Positions 41,302 to 49,062 of a stretch of 58,625 nt of DNA are shown here, piece after piece. The translations under genes and the position numbers were made by a program. Source of the stretch: an uncultured Hungatella sp. (GTDB lineage Bacteria > Bacillota > Clostridia > Lachnospirales > Lachnospiraceae). The notes beneath the pieces are model-generated. The model searched no databases and had not been told where the DNA came from. It saw only the letters and a program-made list of their open reading frames with translations. The stretch is taken from positions 1-58,625 of the forward strand of contig CAMUJH010000027.1 in NCBI GenBank assembly GCA_947089145.1. Direction: 5' to 3'. The stretch's first letter is position 1, and each line of letters begins with the position of its first letter.

Positions 41302-42440
41302 AAAGATGCCCGGCCAGTATCGACGTGGTAGAAGCTGCAACAATCAGGCTTCGGAATGTTTTCCGAAACAGTCTCCCGGTTTATATGTCTTTCAGCGGTG
41401 GGAAAGATAGCCTCTGTCTGGCTCAGCTGGTGATGAATCTGATACAGAGGGGCGAGATCAATCCGGCGCAGCTTATCGTACAATTCATTGATGAAGAAGC
41501 CATTTTCCCGTGCATGGAGGAAAAAGTAAGGGAATGGCGAAAGAAATTTATGTTAGTTGGAGCAAAGTTTGAGTGGTTCTGCCTTGAGGTGAAGCACTAC
41601 AACTGCTTTAATGAGCTGTCCAACGACGAAACCTTTATCTGCTGGGACAGATATAAAAAAGATGCCTGGGTAAGGCAGCCTCCGGCATTTGCAATCCGGA
41701 GCCACCCGCTTTTGCGATCCCGTGCGGATGTGTATCAAGATTTCCTGCCACGGATATCTACTGGAGGAATTACGATAACCGGAATACGAACGGCGGAATC
41801 GGTACAGCGCCTGCAGAATATTGCGGAGATGCTGAGAGCCGGTAAATCTATGACGAATAAGCGCCAGGTATTTCCAATCTACGACTGGACCAACAATGAC
41901 GTATGGCTCTATCTCCTACGGGAAAAAGTGGATATCCCGGAGATATACCTGTTTTTATGGCAGTCCGGGACAGGGAAGGGGCAGTTGCGGGTATCGCAGT
42001 TTTTCTCCATCGACACTGCTAAGAGCCTTGTGAAGATGAACGAGTATTATCCTGATCTCATGGAAAGAATCGTACGGCGGGAACCAAACGCTTATCTTGC
42101 AGCCTTGTACTGGGATAGCGAAATGTTTGGAAGAAGTACCGCTGCCAGAAAGCAGAACGAAAAGGGGAGTGGCGAAAAGGACTATAAATCGGCGCTGCTG
42201 GAGCTGTTTTCTGATATGGACGGCAATTTTCGGACGGAGCACAAACGGTATGTGGCGAGCAGGTACCGCAATTTTTTTATAAGCGTTTCTGCTATTGCGG
42301 ACAATAAGGACTGCAAGGCGATTTACGAGGGCCTTATATCGGGCGATCCGAAGCTGCGTTCGTTCCGGGCGCTATACCAAAGGATTTATGGGAAATACAT
42401 CACAGAAGCCAAGAAAAAGGAGGGGATGCCGAATGGATAA
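41292..42440 (+). CDS. IbrA-like (DUF3440) PP-loop protein (third of three)
   Basis: A 382-aa protein. SFSGGKDSLCLAQLV (PP-loop at residues 35-40) is followed by IVQFIDEEAIFP, CWDRYKKDAWVRQPP, ITGIRTAESVQR, FPIYDWTNNDVWLYL and a long helical C-terminus (KRYVASRYRNFFIS) of DUF3440 type. IbrA, encoded with the ParB-like IbrB in E. coli prophages, was described as a regulator of Ig-binding genes; its chemistry is unknown. The gene overlaps ParB-like genes on both sides (10 and 8 bp), a strong sign of a functional complex. Confidence 0.82.
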   Translation: MAIKRCPASIDVVEAATIRLRNVFRNSLPVYMSFSGGKDSLCLAQLVMNLIQRGEINPAQLIVQFIDEEAIFPCMEEKVREWRKKFMLVGAKFEWFCLEVKHYNCFNELSNDETFICWDRYKKDAWVRQPPAFAIRSHPLLRSRADVYQDFLPRISTGGITITGIRTAESVQRLQNIAEMLRAGKSMTNKRQVFPIYDWTNNDVWLYLLREKVDIPEIYLFLWQSGTGKGQLRVSQFFSIDTAKSLVKMNEYYPDLMERIVRREPNAYLAALYWDSEMFGRSTAARKQNEKGSGEKDYKSALLELFSDMDGNFRTEHKRYVASRYRNFFISVSAIADNKDCKAIYEGLISGDPKLRSFRALYQRIYGKYITEAKKKEGMPNG

Positions 42441-42954
42441 TAAGATAGCCGGCCCTCTGTCAACGCTCCGGTGGGTAGACAGGGGGAGTATAAAACCGAA
42501 TGACTACAACCCAAACAAAGTATCAAAACAGAACCTGGAACTGCTGAAACAATCCATACTTGCCAATGGATGGACCCTGCCGATTGTGGTAAGGCCGGAT
42601 TTTACGATCATTGACGGATTCCACAGATGGACAGTTGCCGGGGAAGAGCCTCTGGTTTCCATGCTGGACGGGAAAGTGCCGGTGGTAATTGTGGAGCATA
42701 AGGATAAGGCGGGGAACATCTACGGAACTGTTACCCATAACCGGGCAAGAGGTACGCATCTGCTGGGACCCATGAAGGCAATCGTTAAGGAACTGATGGC
42801 AGAAGGGAAATCCGTGGAAGAGATTGGGAAGCAGCTAGGCATGAGGCCGGAGGAAGTCTTCCGCCTTTCAGAGTTCTCTAAAGAGGATTTCCTGAGAATG
42901 ATGATTAAGCCGGATCGGGGATTTTCCAATGCGGAGTTTATAACGAAGATTTAA
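42433..42954 (+). CDS. IbrB-like ParB/Srx-fold protein
   Basis: A 173-aa protein. KPNDYNPNKVSKQNLELLKQ, NGWTLPIVVRPD, TIIDGFHRWTVAG (the DGxHR-type active or nucleotide site), THNRARGTHLLGPM and an HTH-like KSVEEIGKQLGMRPEEVF are the ParB/IbrB hallmarks. Unlike the first ParB protein it keeps the intact DGFHRW motif. The ATG at 42433 has GGAGGGG upstream and overlaps the DUF3440 gene. It sits directly before terS. Confidence 0.8.
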   Translation: MDNKIAGPLSTLRWVDRGSIKPNDYNPNKVSKQNLELLKQSILANGWTLPIVVRPDFTIIDGFHRWTVAGEEPLVSMLDGKVPVVIVEHKDKAGNIYGTVTHNRARGTHLLGPMKAIVKELMAEGKSVEEIGKQLGMRPEEVFRLSEFSKEDFLRMMIKPDRGFSNAEFITKI

Positions 42955-42989
42955 TGTTTTAACAAGCAATATTCGTATAGCAAAACAAA

Positions 42990-43015
42990 GGGAGTAACGC
43001 ACTCCCACAGTTTTT
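42990..43015 (+). terminator. Terminator before terS
   Basis: GGGAGT (42990-42995) and ACTCCC (43001-43006) form a short stem followed by ACAGTTTTT. It separates the ParB/PP-loop genes from the packaging genes. Confidence 0.5.
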
Positions 43016-43049
43016 ATGAAAACAAAAACGAATAGAGAGAGGTGGTGAT

Positions 43050-43838
43050 ATGCCAAGGGCGCCAAGCGACAAAAAAGCGGAAGCAGAAAAACTGTTCAAT
43101 AAAGGCATGAAACTTATTGATATAGCAAAGAAACTTGATGTCCCCGAGGGGACAATTCGTAGTTGGAAAAACAGGGGGAAATGGGGAGAAAAGTCTTCAA
43201 AAAAACCAAACGCAACGTTGCAAAAAAAAGATGATAGAGAAAATGCAACGTTGCATAAAAGGAAGCGGGGTGGGCAGCCAGGTAATCGAAATGCTGAGGG
43301 CTCAAAGGGCGGGGCTGCCCCTTTGCGGAATAAGAACGCAGAAACGCATGGTGCCTATTCTAAAGTGTACTGGGACGCCCTGGATGAAGACGAACTGGAT
43401 TTAATCGATAGTATGGACGGGGTGGAGGAACAACAGTTGATCATGCAGCTGCAGATGCTCTCTGTGCGGGAGCGCAGGCTGATGCGGAGCATTAAGAAGT
43501 ACAGGGAGCTGGAGGTTGAAAACCATGGACTTTCTGTGAAGGCAGTATCAAAAACAAAAAAAGTTGAGGATATGATAGATTTTGATGGCGAGAGCGTTGG
43601 TGCTGGAAAATATAAGAAAGTGACAGAAACCAGTGTTACACATACGGAAGCTGTCATGAATAGCATAATGGTTCTGGAATCGGAACTTACCAAGGTGCAG
43701 AAGGCAAAAACGAAAGCAATCGAAGTTTTATCAAAGATCCGTATTGAACGGATTAAAATGGAGGATGAAACATCTGGAAATGAAACGGTTGATGATTGGA
43801 TTGCCGCTGTTTTAGGAATTGATGCGGATGAAGAATAA
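43050..43838 (+). CDS. terS: Phage terminase small subunit
   Basis: A 262-aa DNA-recognition subunit of the packaging motor. The N-terminal HTH (MKLIDIAKKLDVPEGTIRSW) is typical of the YjcR/terS group; a basic Gly/Asn-rich linker (KRKRGGQPGNRNAEG, NAETHGAYSKVY) follows, then a long helical oligomerisation region. GAGGTGG precedes the ATG. Its 5' third contains two copies of the palindrome GCAACGTTGC (43212-43221, 43244-43255), possibly its own packaging-site target. Confidence 0.85.
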   Translation: MPRAPSDKKAEAEKLFNKGMKLIDIAKKLDVPEGTIRSWKNRGKWGEKSSKKPNATLQKKDDRENATLHKRKRGGQPGNRNAEGSKGGAAPLRNKNAETHGAYSKVYWDALDEDELDLIDSMDGVEEQQLIMQLQMLSVRERRLMRSIKKYRELEVENHGLSVKAVSKTKKVEDMIDFDGESVGAGKYKKVTETSVTHTEAVMNSIMVLESELTKVQKAKTKAIEVLSKIRIERIKMEDETSGNETVDDWIAAVLGIDADEE

Positions 43839-44316
43839 ATCAGCAATTTGCCGGAAGAATTTCTTTCAGAACAGGATTCCGGTATATCGCAGCAACCCGG
43901 TTGCATTTGCCAAAGAGGTATTATTATTTCAGCCAGACGAATGGCAGGCAGAGGCGCTGCAGGATCTAGCTGACGCACCAAAAGTAGCCATAAAGTCAGG
44001 ACAGGGCGTCGGAAAGACCGGAATGGAGGCGGTTGCGCTCTTGTGGTTTCTCTGTTGCTTTCCATATCCAAGAATCGTTGCAACGGCGCCAACGAAGCAG
44101 CAGCTCCATGATGTACTATGGTCTGAGGTCAGTAAGTGGATGGGAAAATCCCCGCTTCTGACCAAAATCCTAAAATGGACAAAGACCTATATCTACATGG
44201 TAGGTTATGAGAAACGCTGGTTTGCGGTTGCGAAAACGGCAACGAAACCGGAGAATATGCAAGGCTTCCACGAGGATAATATCATAGGAAAAGCCAGGGC
44301 TTATCAGGTCTTATAA
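43828..44316 (+). pseudogene. terL: Terminase large subunit, truncated
   Basis: Starts within the end of terS. The first 150 residues are normal TerL ATPase: FQPDEWQAEALQDLADAPKV, Walker A KSGQGVGKTGMEAV (57-64), RIVATAPTKQQLHDVLWSEV and KTATKPENMQGFHEDN. Right after EDN, where the Walker B and nuclease parts should follow, the sequence changes to unrelated residues and stops. About 300 residues are missing, so packaging cannot work. The break near 44278-44284 is the junction with the next mobile segment. Confidence 0.85.
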
Positions 44317-44659
44317 AGCCGCATAAAACGGCACTTTGTTTATATCTGGCTTTATCTGTTTTCATAGATAAGTGGGAAAAATGGTGTCAATTTTGGTGTA
44401 AATGGTGTCAAAAAAGTTTATGGGAAATGAAAAAAACACTTGACAAGGCAAAGTGTTGAAAGTTGTTAAAATATACTTTTTTATGGTGCTGTATACCCCT
44501 ATTTTGAGTTTATTTTATAAATCATGATATATGGTGCTTTTGAGTGACGGGAAGGTTGAAAATGTGGATTTGCTATAATGGTAATATCCTCTTTATCATG
44601 CTTTTATAGCAGATGGACGGTATGAGATAAAATAAAGAGATTGGAAGGAGTTACTGATT
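44317..44659 (+). other. Non-coding junction with possible recombinase arm sites
   Basis: No gene. GTGTCA/GTGTAA copies at 44384, 44396 and 44405 resemble arm-type sites. An extended -10 TGCTATAAT (44571-44579) with an overlapping inverted repeat (GCTATAA 44572-44578, TTATAGC 44604-44610) probably drives the excisionase-like gene. Otherwise AT-rich. Confidence 0.45.
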
Positions 44660-44884
44660 ATGCGTGCAAGGACAAGAGACGAGATGGTTGTGGTTTTGTC
44701 GGACAAGAGGCTTTTGAACATGGATGAATTCTGTATCTATGCAGGGCTTGGAGCTAATACGGCCAGGATTATAGCCGAAACGACAGGCGCCCTATTCAGG
44801 GTGGGACACCGTGTGCTGGTGGACAGGGTGAAATTTGATAAATACTGTGATGAGAACAATGAGATAGAAGCAGGGGCAAAGTAA
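44660..44884 (+). CDS. Excisionase-like HTH protein
   Basis: A 74-aa protein of the DUF6462/excisionase type: LLNMDEFCIYAGLGANTARI is the winged-helix start and RVGHRVLVDRVKFDKYCDEN the conserved end. In Tn916- and Tn1549-like elements such proteins direct excision and lie beside the integrase; here no integrase is adjacent. GGAAGGAG precedes the ATG. The C-terminal half of the protein at 57891-58283 is a relative. Confidence 0.75.
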   Translation: MRARTRDEMVVVLSDKRLLNMDEFCIYAGLGANTARIIAETTGALFRVGHRVLVDRVKFDKYCDENNEIEAGAK

Positions 44885-44926
44885 CGGCGGATCAGGAAGT
44901 TCCGTACGGAATAAAGGCGGGATGGC

Positions 44927-45340
44927 ATGGGAAGACGGAAAAAGCAGTATATTCCCAAACCTTTTGAAAGCACTGGAGAGGTGCGGGATACATCTGCCAA
45001 TATATACGAGAGCATGCTGTGCTCTGCCGCTTATCAGGATTTGACAAAGAACCAGAGGCTTCTGTATGTATACATGAAGGCGCAGTATTATGGCAAACGG
45101 AAACCGGGAAGAGATAATCCGGACATAGAAAGTCTACAGGGTGATGACCTGTTTTACTTTAACCTGGCACTGGCTGTCAAATATGGACTGTATGCAAGCG
45201 GAAGCCGCCAGCAGCTTTATGCGGACATAAAAGCGATTGAAGATCATGGCTTTATTAAATCTGTCAGTAAAGGCAGGGGCAATCATACACGATCCATTTA
45301 TCAGTTCACAGGGGACTGGAAGGCGTGGGGCAGTAGTTGA
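44927..45340 (+). CDS. Small winged-helix replication-type protein
   Basis: A 137-aa protein (CSAAYQDLTKNQRLLYVYMK, SRQQLYADIKAIEDHGFIKS) resembling the N-terminal winged helix of plasmid or ICE replication initiators and of DNA-binding helper proteins in Clostridial elements. A repeat array immediately downstream (45352-45492) may be its binding site. Alternative: a repressor of the downstream sigma factor. Confidence 0.6.
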   Translation: MGRRKKQYIPKPFESTGEVRDTSANIYESMLCSAAYQDLTKNQRLLYVYMKAQYYGKRKPGRDNPDIESLQGDDLFYFNLALAVKYGLYASGSRQQLYADIKAIEDHGFIKSVSKGRGNHTRSIYQFTGDWKAWGSS

Positions 45341-45351
45341 AATTAAAACCC

Positions 45352-45492
45352 TTGTATGACTTTTGCTACATTAAAAGCGGGGTTAATGTAGCAAATCTTC
45401 TACATTAGACGTAAGATTCATCATTCTAATGTAGTAAAAGTCATACAAGCGTATGAAATTTACTCTGTTTCTAATGTAGTAAAAGTCATACA
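45352..45492. repeat. Iteron-like array
   Basis: TTGTATGACTTTTGCTACAT (45352-45371 within a 22-mer) recurs inverted as TAATGTAGTAAAAGTCATAC at 45427-45446 and 45472-45491. Between them TAATGTAG (45384) and CTACATTA (45400) make a hairpin of the same half-site. The stretch after it is AT-rich. This is the layout of a replication origin or a multi-site operator. The following 175 bp to 45668 hold nothing recognisable. Confidence 0.7.
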
Positions 45493-45668
45493 GTTTATAT
45501 AAAGTTTACCATACCATATCTTTAAAAGGGGGGCAGGAAAACCGGAACTGATGGCTGGACAATTAGTTTTGCCTTCGGAAAGCCCCGTTGCTGTCACAGA
45601 GAGGCTTTCATGTAAAAGGCCTGGCAGTGCAGTGATGGCTGAATCCATTGTAAGGGAGTGGACAGGGG

Positions 45669-46529
45669 ATGTCAAATGAGGAGATTGTCGAGCAGATGCA
45701 GAAAGGCATAGAGGTCACTGCGAATCAGGAAAGGCTCTGGAAGAACAATGAGAGGTTTGTCCGGTGGGTGATCAGGAAATATATAGGGGACTGCTGCAAA
45801 GAGGATCAGGAGGATTTCATGCAGCAGGGCTTTATTGGGCTTATATCCGCTGCAGGGAGGTACCAGCCTGAGAACGGCGCAAAATTTCTGACTTATGCGG
45901 AGAACCATATCAAAACAGCGATATTCAGATACAACGGAAACAATACCTCCAGTGTACATATCCCGGAATATCTCAAAACGAGAATGCGAAAGCTGGCAGC
46001 GTTCAAACAGAGGTACAGAGAAGAATTTAACAAGGAGCCGGAACCGGAAGAAATACAGAGGGCTTTGTGCATTTCAGCCCGTTCCCTCTGCCATCTGGAG
46101 AAGATTCTGTTTAACATGAGAACCAGGAGCCTTGATGAATATATATCAGAGGACGGGGACGGCAGCCTTCTTGACTTGCTTTCAACAGACGAAAAGATTG
46201 ATGAATTAGCCTGTGGAAGCGAGTACCAGAGGGAGCTGCATAATGAGTTGGATGCGGCCCTCCGCATCCTGGATCATAAGACGGCGCTTATGATTCGCTG
46301 TACGTACTACCAGGGGAATGGCTATGCCGGTACCGCAAAGGTGTTCGGATGCAGCAGGCAGGCGGTTGACGAACGCATAAAGAAGGGCTTTTACAGGATA
46401 CTCCATTCAGAGCATCGGGAAAAGCTGGAAAGCTTCATGTGGGAGGGATACCATGTGGCACCTCAGCGCCTGAGTGACTATGCGGATATGGAGGAAATAG
46501 AGCATATGGGCAGCGGGCTTCTGCTCTGA
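45669..46529 (+). CDS. Sigma-70-family RNA polymerase sigma factor
   Basis: A 286-aa protein. Region 2 (EDFMQQGFIGLISAAGRYQP, GAKFLTYAENHIKTAI) and region 4 (GTAKVFGCSRQAVDERIKKG) are both clear, and region 3 lies between (YREEFNKEPEPEEIQRAL). Element-encoded sigma factors of this kind in Clostridia drive transcription of conjugation or phage late genes. Downstream lies another HTH regulator, so a small control cassette is formed. Confidence 0.85.
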   Translation: MSNEEIVEQMQKGIEVTANQERLWKNNERFVRWVIRKYIGDCCKEDQEDFMQQGFIGLISAAGRYQPENGAKFLTYAENHIKTAIFRYNGNNTSSVHIPEYLKTRMRKLAAFKQRYREEFNKEPEPEEIQRALCISARSLCHLEKILFNMRTRSLDEYISEDGDGSLLDLLSTDEKIDELACGSEYQRELHNELDAALRILDHKTALMIRCTYYQGNGYAGTAKVFGCSRQAVDERIKKGFYRILHSEHREKLESFMWEGYHVAPQRLSDYADMEEIEHMGSGLLL

Positions 46530-46545
46530 GGCAGGTGATGGAAGA

Positions 46546-47328
46546 ATGACATATTTTTATGATTATTTTGCGAGGCAGTACCGGGAGGGCAGAAACGGCA
46601 GCCTGATCACTGCCCCTGCTGCCATGTTCGGAAATATAGGGCCGGAGGATGTGCGGAGCTGCAGACTGGTTCTGAAAAATGCGTATGCCAACTATCGCAT
46701 GGGTAGGAATGTGGAAGAGTTGAGACGGTTGATCGGGGAGTACCGGGAATATGTTTCCTGCTGCCATGACGGACAGGCAAAGAACGGGTATAACGCTTTT
46801 ATCTATCGGTATATGCTGGAGATTCCGGTGGGCAGCAGGGCGATAGCCGCAAAATTGGGAGTGACAAAGGAAACGGTGTTCAATTATGTCAATAGGTGCT
46901 TTGATGAAATGCTGGTGCTTTGCATGGGGGTGCCTGCGGTGGGAAAGCCACCAGGGCATAGGGAGGATGCGGTTCGGATGCTGGTAGACGGCAGCACGCT
47001 TTTTTCTTCCATGGCAGGGGATTATGTCTTATGCCTCTTTCCAGGGAAAAGGGAGCGGGCGGCGGTGGAGCAGGGGAGGCGGGCTACCATACGAATTATG
47101 GGGCAGCTGGGCGAGGCGGTAGAGGCATATTCTGGATATTGTAATGACGGATATTCTTCCATTGATACCGATATTCGGAAAGCGGAGATATTACGGAAAT
47201 GTATTGCTGGTATCTCCCCTGCTGCCATCGCTGAAGAATACGGTTGCTGCCAAAGTACGGTTTATGCCGATATCCGGGAGAATGAAAAGAGGCTTGCGGC
47301 TATGCTGTTCAGCATAGGGGGAGAATAA
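46546..47328 (+). CDS. Two-HTH phage/ICE regulator
   Basis: A 260-aa protein with two HTH segments: GSRAIAAKLGVTKETVFNYV near residue 95 and SPAAIAEEYGCCQSTVYADI near residue 220. The C-terminal one, ending ENEKRLAAMLFSIGGE, parallels the end of the ArpU-like protein at 37435 (RVGIERLTALIFGVDG), so the two share a family. It follows the sigma factor by 16 bp and is probably co-transcribed. Confidence 0.7.
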   Translation: MTYFYDYFARQYREGRNGSLITAPAAMFGNIGPEDVRSCRLVLKNAYANYRMGRNVEELRRLIGEYREYVSCCHDGQAKNGYNAFIYRYMLEIPVGSRAIAAKLGVTKETVFNYVNRCFDEMLVLCMGVPAVGKPPGHREDAVRMLVDGSTLFSSMAGDYVLCLFPGKRERAAVEQGRRATIRIMGQLGEAVEAYSGYCNDGYSSIDTDIRKAEILRKCIAGISPAAIAEEYGCCQSTVYADIRENEKRLAAMLFSIGGE

Positions 47329-47440
47329 GGTGATTTGATTCGTCCTCTGCGTTTTGATGGTACAGGCATAAAAACTATTCCCACGCACGAAAAAGCTGGC
47401 AGAGGGGGAAACAGAAGGCAGAGAAAGGAGATTTTGAAGC

Positions 47441-48295
47441 ATGGAGCAGATGAAGCATGGCGCATACAGTGCAGTGTTTATAGACGGCACATACGAAGAG
47501 GGACAGCGGATTGTTCCGAGGACGGAAAGAGGCGGACGGGGACATCCAGCGCAAGCCGACAAAGAGGTTATTGCGGTGGATGCCGATATGCAGACGGTAT
47601 CAGCGAGGGAACTCCACGAAAAGCTTGAAGTCCGGTATGATTTCAGACGGTGGACGGAGTATAATTTCAAGGATTTTTCCGAGGGGATAGATTATTTTGG
47701 GGTTCACATAGATGTGAGCGGCAATCAGTACGGCGGGCAGCAGTCCGTTATTGATTACAGGCTTTCGGTAGATATGGCAAAGCATTTGTCTCTTATGAGC
47801 AAAACTGAAAAAGGAAAGCTATGCAGGGAATATCTCATTGCCATACAAAAAGCGTGGAACGCACCGGAGCAGGTCATGGCAAGGGCATTGAAGATAGCGG
47901 ATGAACAGATTAAAAGTCTCCGGAATATGAATAATGCCCTTACGGAGGATGTAAACCGTATGAAACCGAAAGAGGTATTTGCTGATGCGGTGTCTGCTTC
48001 CAGGAGTACGATCCTGATAGGAGAGCTTGCAAAACTCCTCCGGCAGAATGGGATCAATACCGGGGAAAAGCGTCTGTTTGGCTGGATGAGGCAGCAGGGC
48101 TTCCTGATCAGCAGGAGGGGAACGGATTACAATATGCCAACGCAGCGGAGCATGGAAATGGGCTTGTTCGAGGTAAAGGAGCGCACCATCAATAATCCAG
48201 ACGGCAGCGTAAGAATAACCAAAACCACAGTTGTGACCGGCAGAGGGCAGCAGTATTTCATAAACAGGTTTTTGCAGAAGCAGGAGGCAGGGTGA
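47441..48295 (+). CDS. AntA/KilAC-type phage antirepressor
   Basis: A 284-aa protein. An AntA/AntB-like N-terminal domain (SARELHEKLEVRYDFRRWTE, SEGIDYFGVHIDVSGNQ, YRLSVDMAKHLSLMSKTEKG) is followed by a KilAC DNA-binding domain (SRSTILIGELAKLLRQNGIN, RLFGWMRQQGFLISRRG, the latter ending in TDYNMPTQRSMEMGLFEV). Antirepressors inactivate phage repressors during induction. Normally a replication gene follows it; here only non-coding remnants do. Confidence 0.85.
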   Translation: MEQMKHGAYSAVFIDGTYEEGQRIVPRTERGGRGHPAQADKEVIAVDADMQTVSARELHEKLEVRYDFRRWTEYNFKDFSEGIDYFGVHIDVSGNQYGGQQSVIDYRLSVDMAKHLSLMSKTEKGKLCREYLIAIQKAWNAPEQVMARALKIADEQIKSLRNMNNALTEDVNRMKPKEVFADAVSASRSTILIGELAKLLRQNGINTGEKRLFGWMRQQGFLISRRGTDYNMPTQRSMEMGLFEVKERTINNPDGSVRITKTTVVTGRGQQYFINRFLQKQEAG

Positions 48296-48711
48296 TGTTT
48301 CCCCTGCTTTTGCTTTCTGGAATTTGTTACATTGTAACATGAAAGTAACATATGGGTAACGCTGCGGTAACATTGTTACCATTGCCATGCCTTATCTGCT
48401 GACACCTGTTGTCAATTGACAGCGGATTGCGTACAAATGTACGGCAGATGTACAGGAAAGGTTATCCGATTGTAAGTGTGTTGGAAACAGATTGGAGGAT
48501 TTCCAATGTACTATGGGACATTCGTCCCTAAAGATAGAGTATAGAGTAAGAGATAGAGAAAGAGAAAACCATCCCCCCGTACCCCCCTGAAGGGGGGACT
48601 GCGCTGCGCTAAAAGAATAGATATCTTCTAACAGTAAAAGTTATTTCCTAACAAAGCTGATTTCTCTTTCACGGTTCATGGCAGAATACAGTTGGAGACG
48701 AGGGCACTGCT
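48296..48711 (+). other. Non-coding remnant with phage origin repeats
   Basis: No gene. TGTTACATTGTAACA (48325-48339) and GGTAACATTGTTACC (48366-48380) are palindromes; the latter is the reverse complement of the origin iteron at 21626 and 21674. Further on, GATAGAGTATAGAGTAAGAG resembles the purine run after those iterons. This looks like the decayed linker of a second replisome organizer gene. C-runs and G-runs (48573-48599) may form a hairpin. Confidence 0.55.
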
Positions 48712-49062
48712 ATGGCCATAGAAGATTTTTTTGAGCAGAGGTGCAGTATCTATCATCTTGAAAAGATAGTTGTGGATATGGGCTATGGGATCACAAGCAC
48801 AAAGTATGGGTATCCTGAGGTTCCGAACATAGAGAATGTGCCGTGTCATTTCAATGTGGAGGCTTCTGCCGGTCTGAACCAGACGGAGGTTGCAAATGAA
48901 TATCTGTATACAGGAAAGCTGCAGCTGCCAGTTGGAACGGATGTCCGTGTAAATGATATGATTATTGAGAGCAGCACAGGGCTGGAATATTATGCCCAGG
49001 TGCCGAGGACAGTCAGGAACCACCATACTATTGTTATGGTGCAGAGGAAAGGGCTGACCTAG
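48712..49062 (+). CDS. Phage head-tail connector-like protein (YqbH/DUF3599 type)
   Basis: A 116-aa protein: MAIEDFFEQRCSIYHLEK, then NVPCHFNVEASAGLNQTE, LQLPVGTDVRVNDMIIESS and PRTVRNHHTIVMVQRKG. This matches the style of head-closure/connector proteins of Firmicutes siphophages. It is the only structural phage gene in the window and stands alone, so it is likely an orphan remnant. GAGGG lies upstream. Confidence 0.6.
   Translation: MAIEDFFEQRCSIYHLEKIVVDMGYGITSTKYGYPEVPNIENVPCHFNVEASAGLNQTEVANEYLYTGKLQLPVGTDVRVNDMIIESSTGLEYYAQVPRTVRNHHTIVMVQRKGLT

Noticed and set aside
43212-43255. The paired palindromes as chance within coding sequence
   Set aside because: Codon choice alone could create them, but matching copies in a non-coding stretch at 49.2-49.4 kb argue against chance, so they are reported as a finding instead.
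45352-45492. Short CRISPR-like array
   Set aside because: Repeat copies are inverted relative to each other, spacings are uneven and there are no cas genes. Iterons or operators explain it better.
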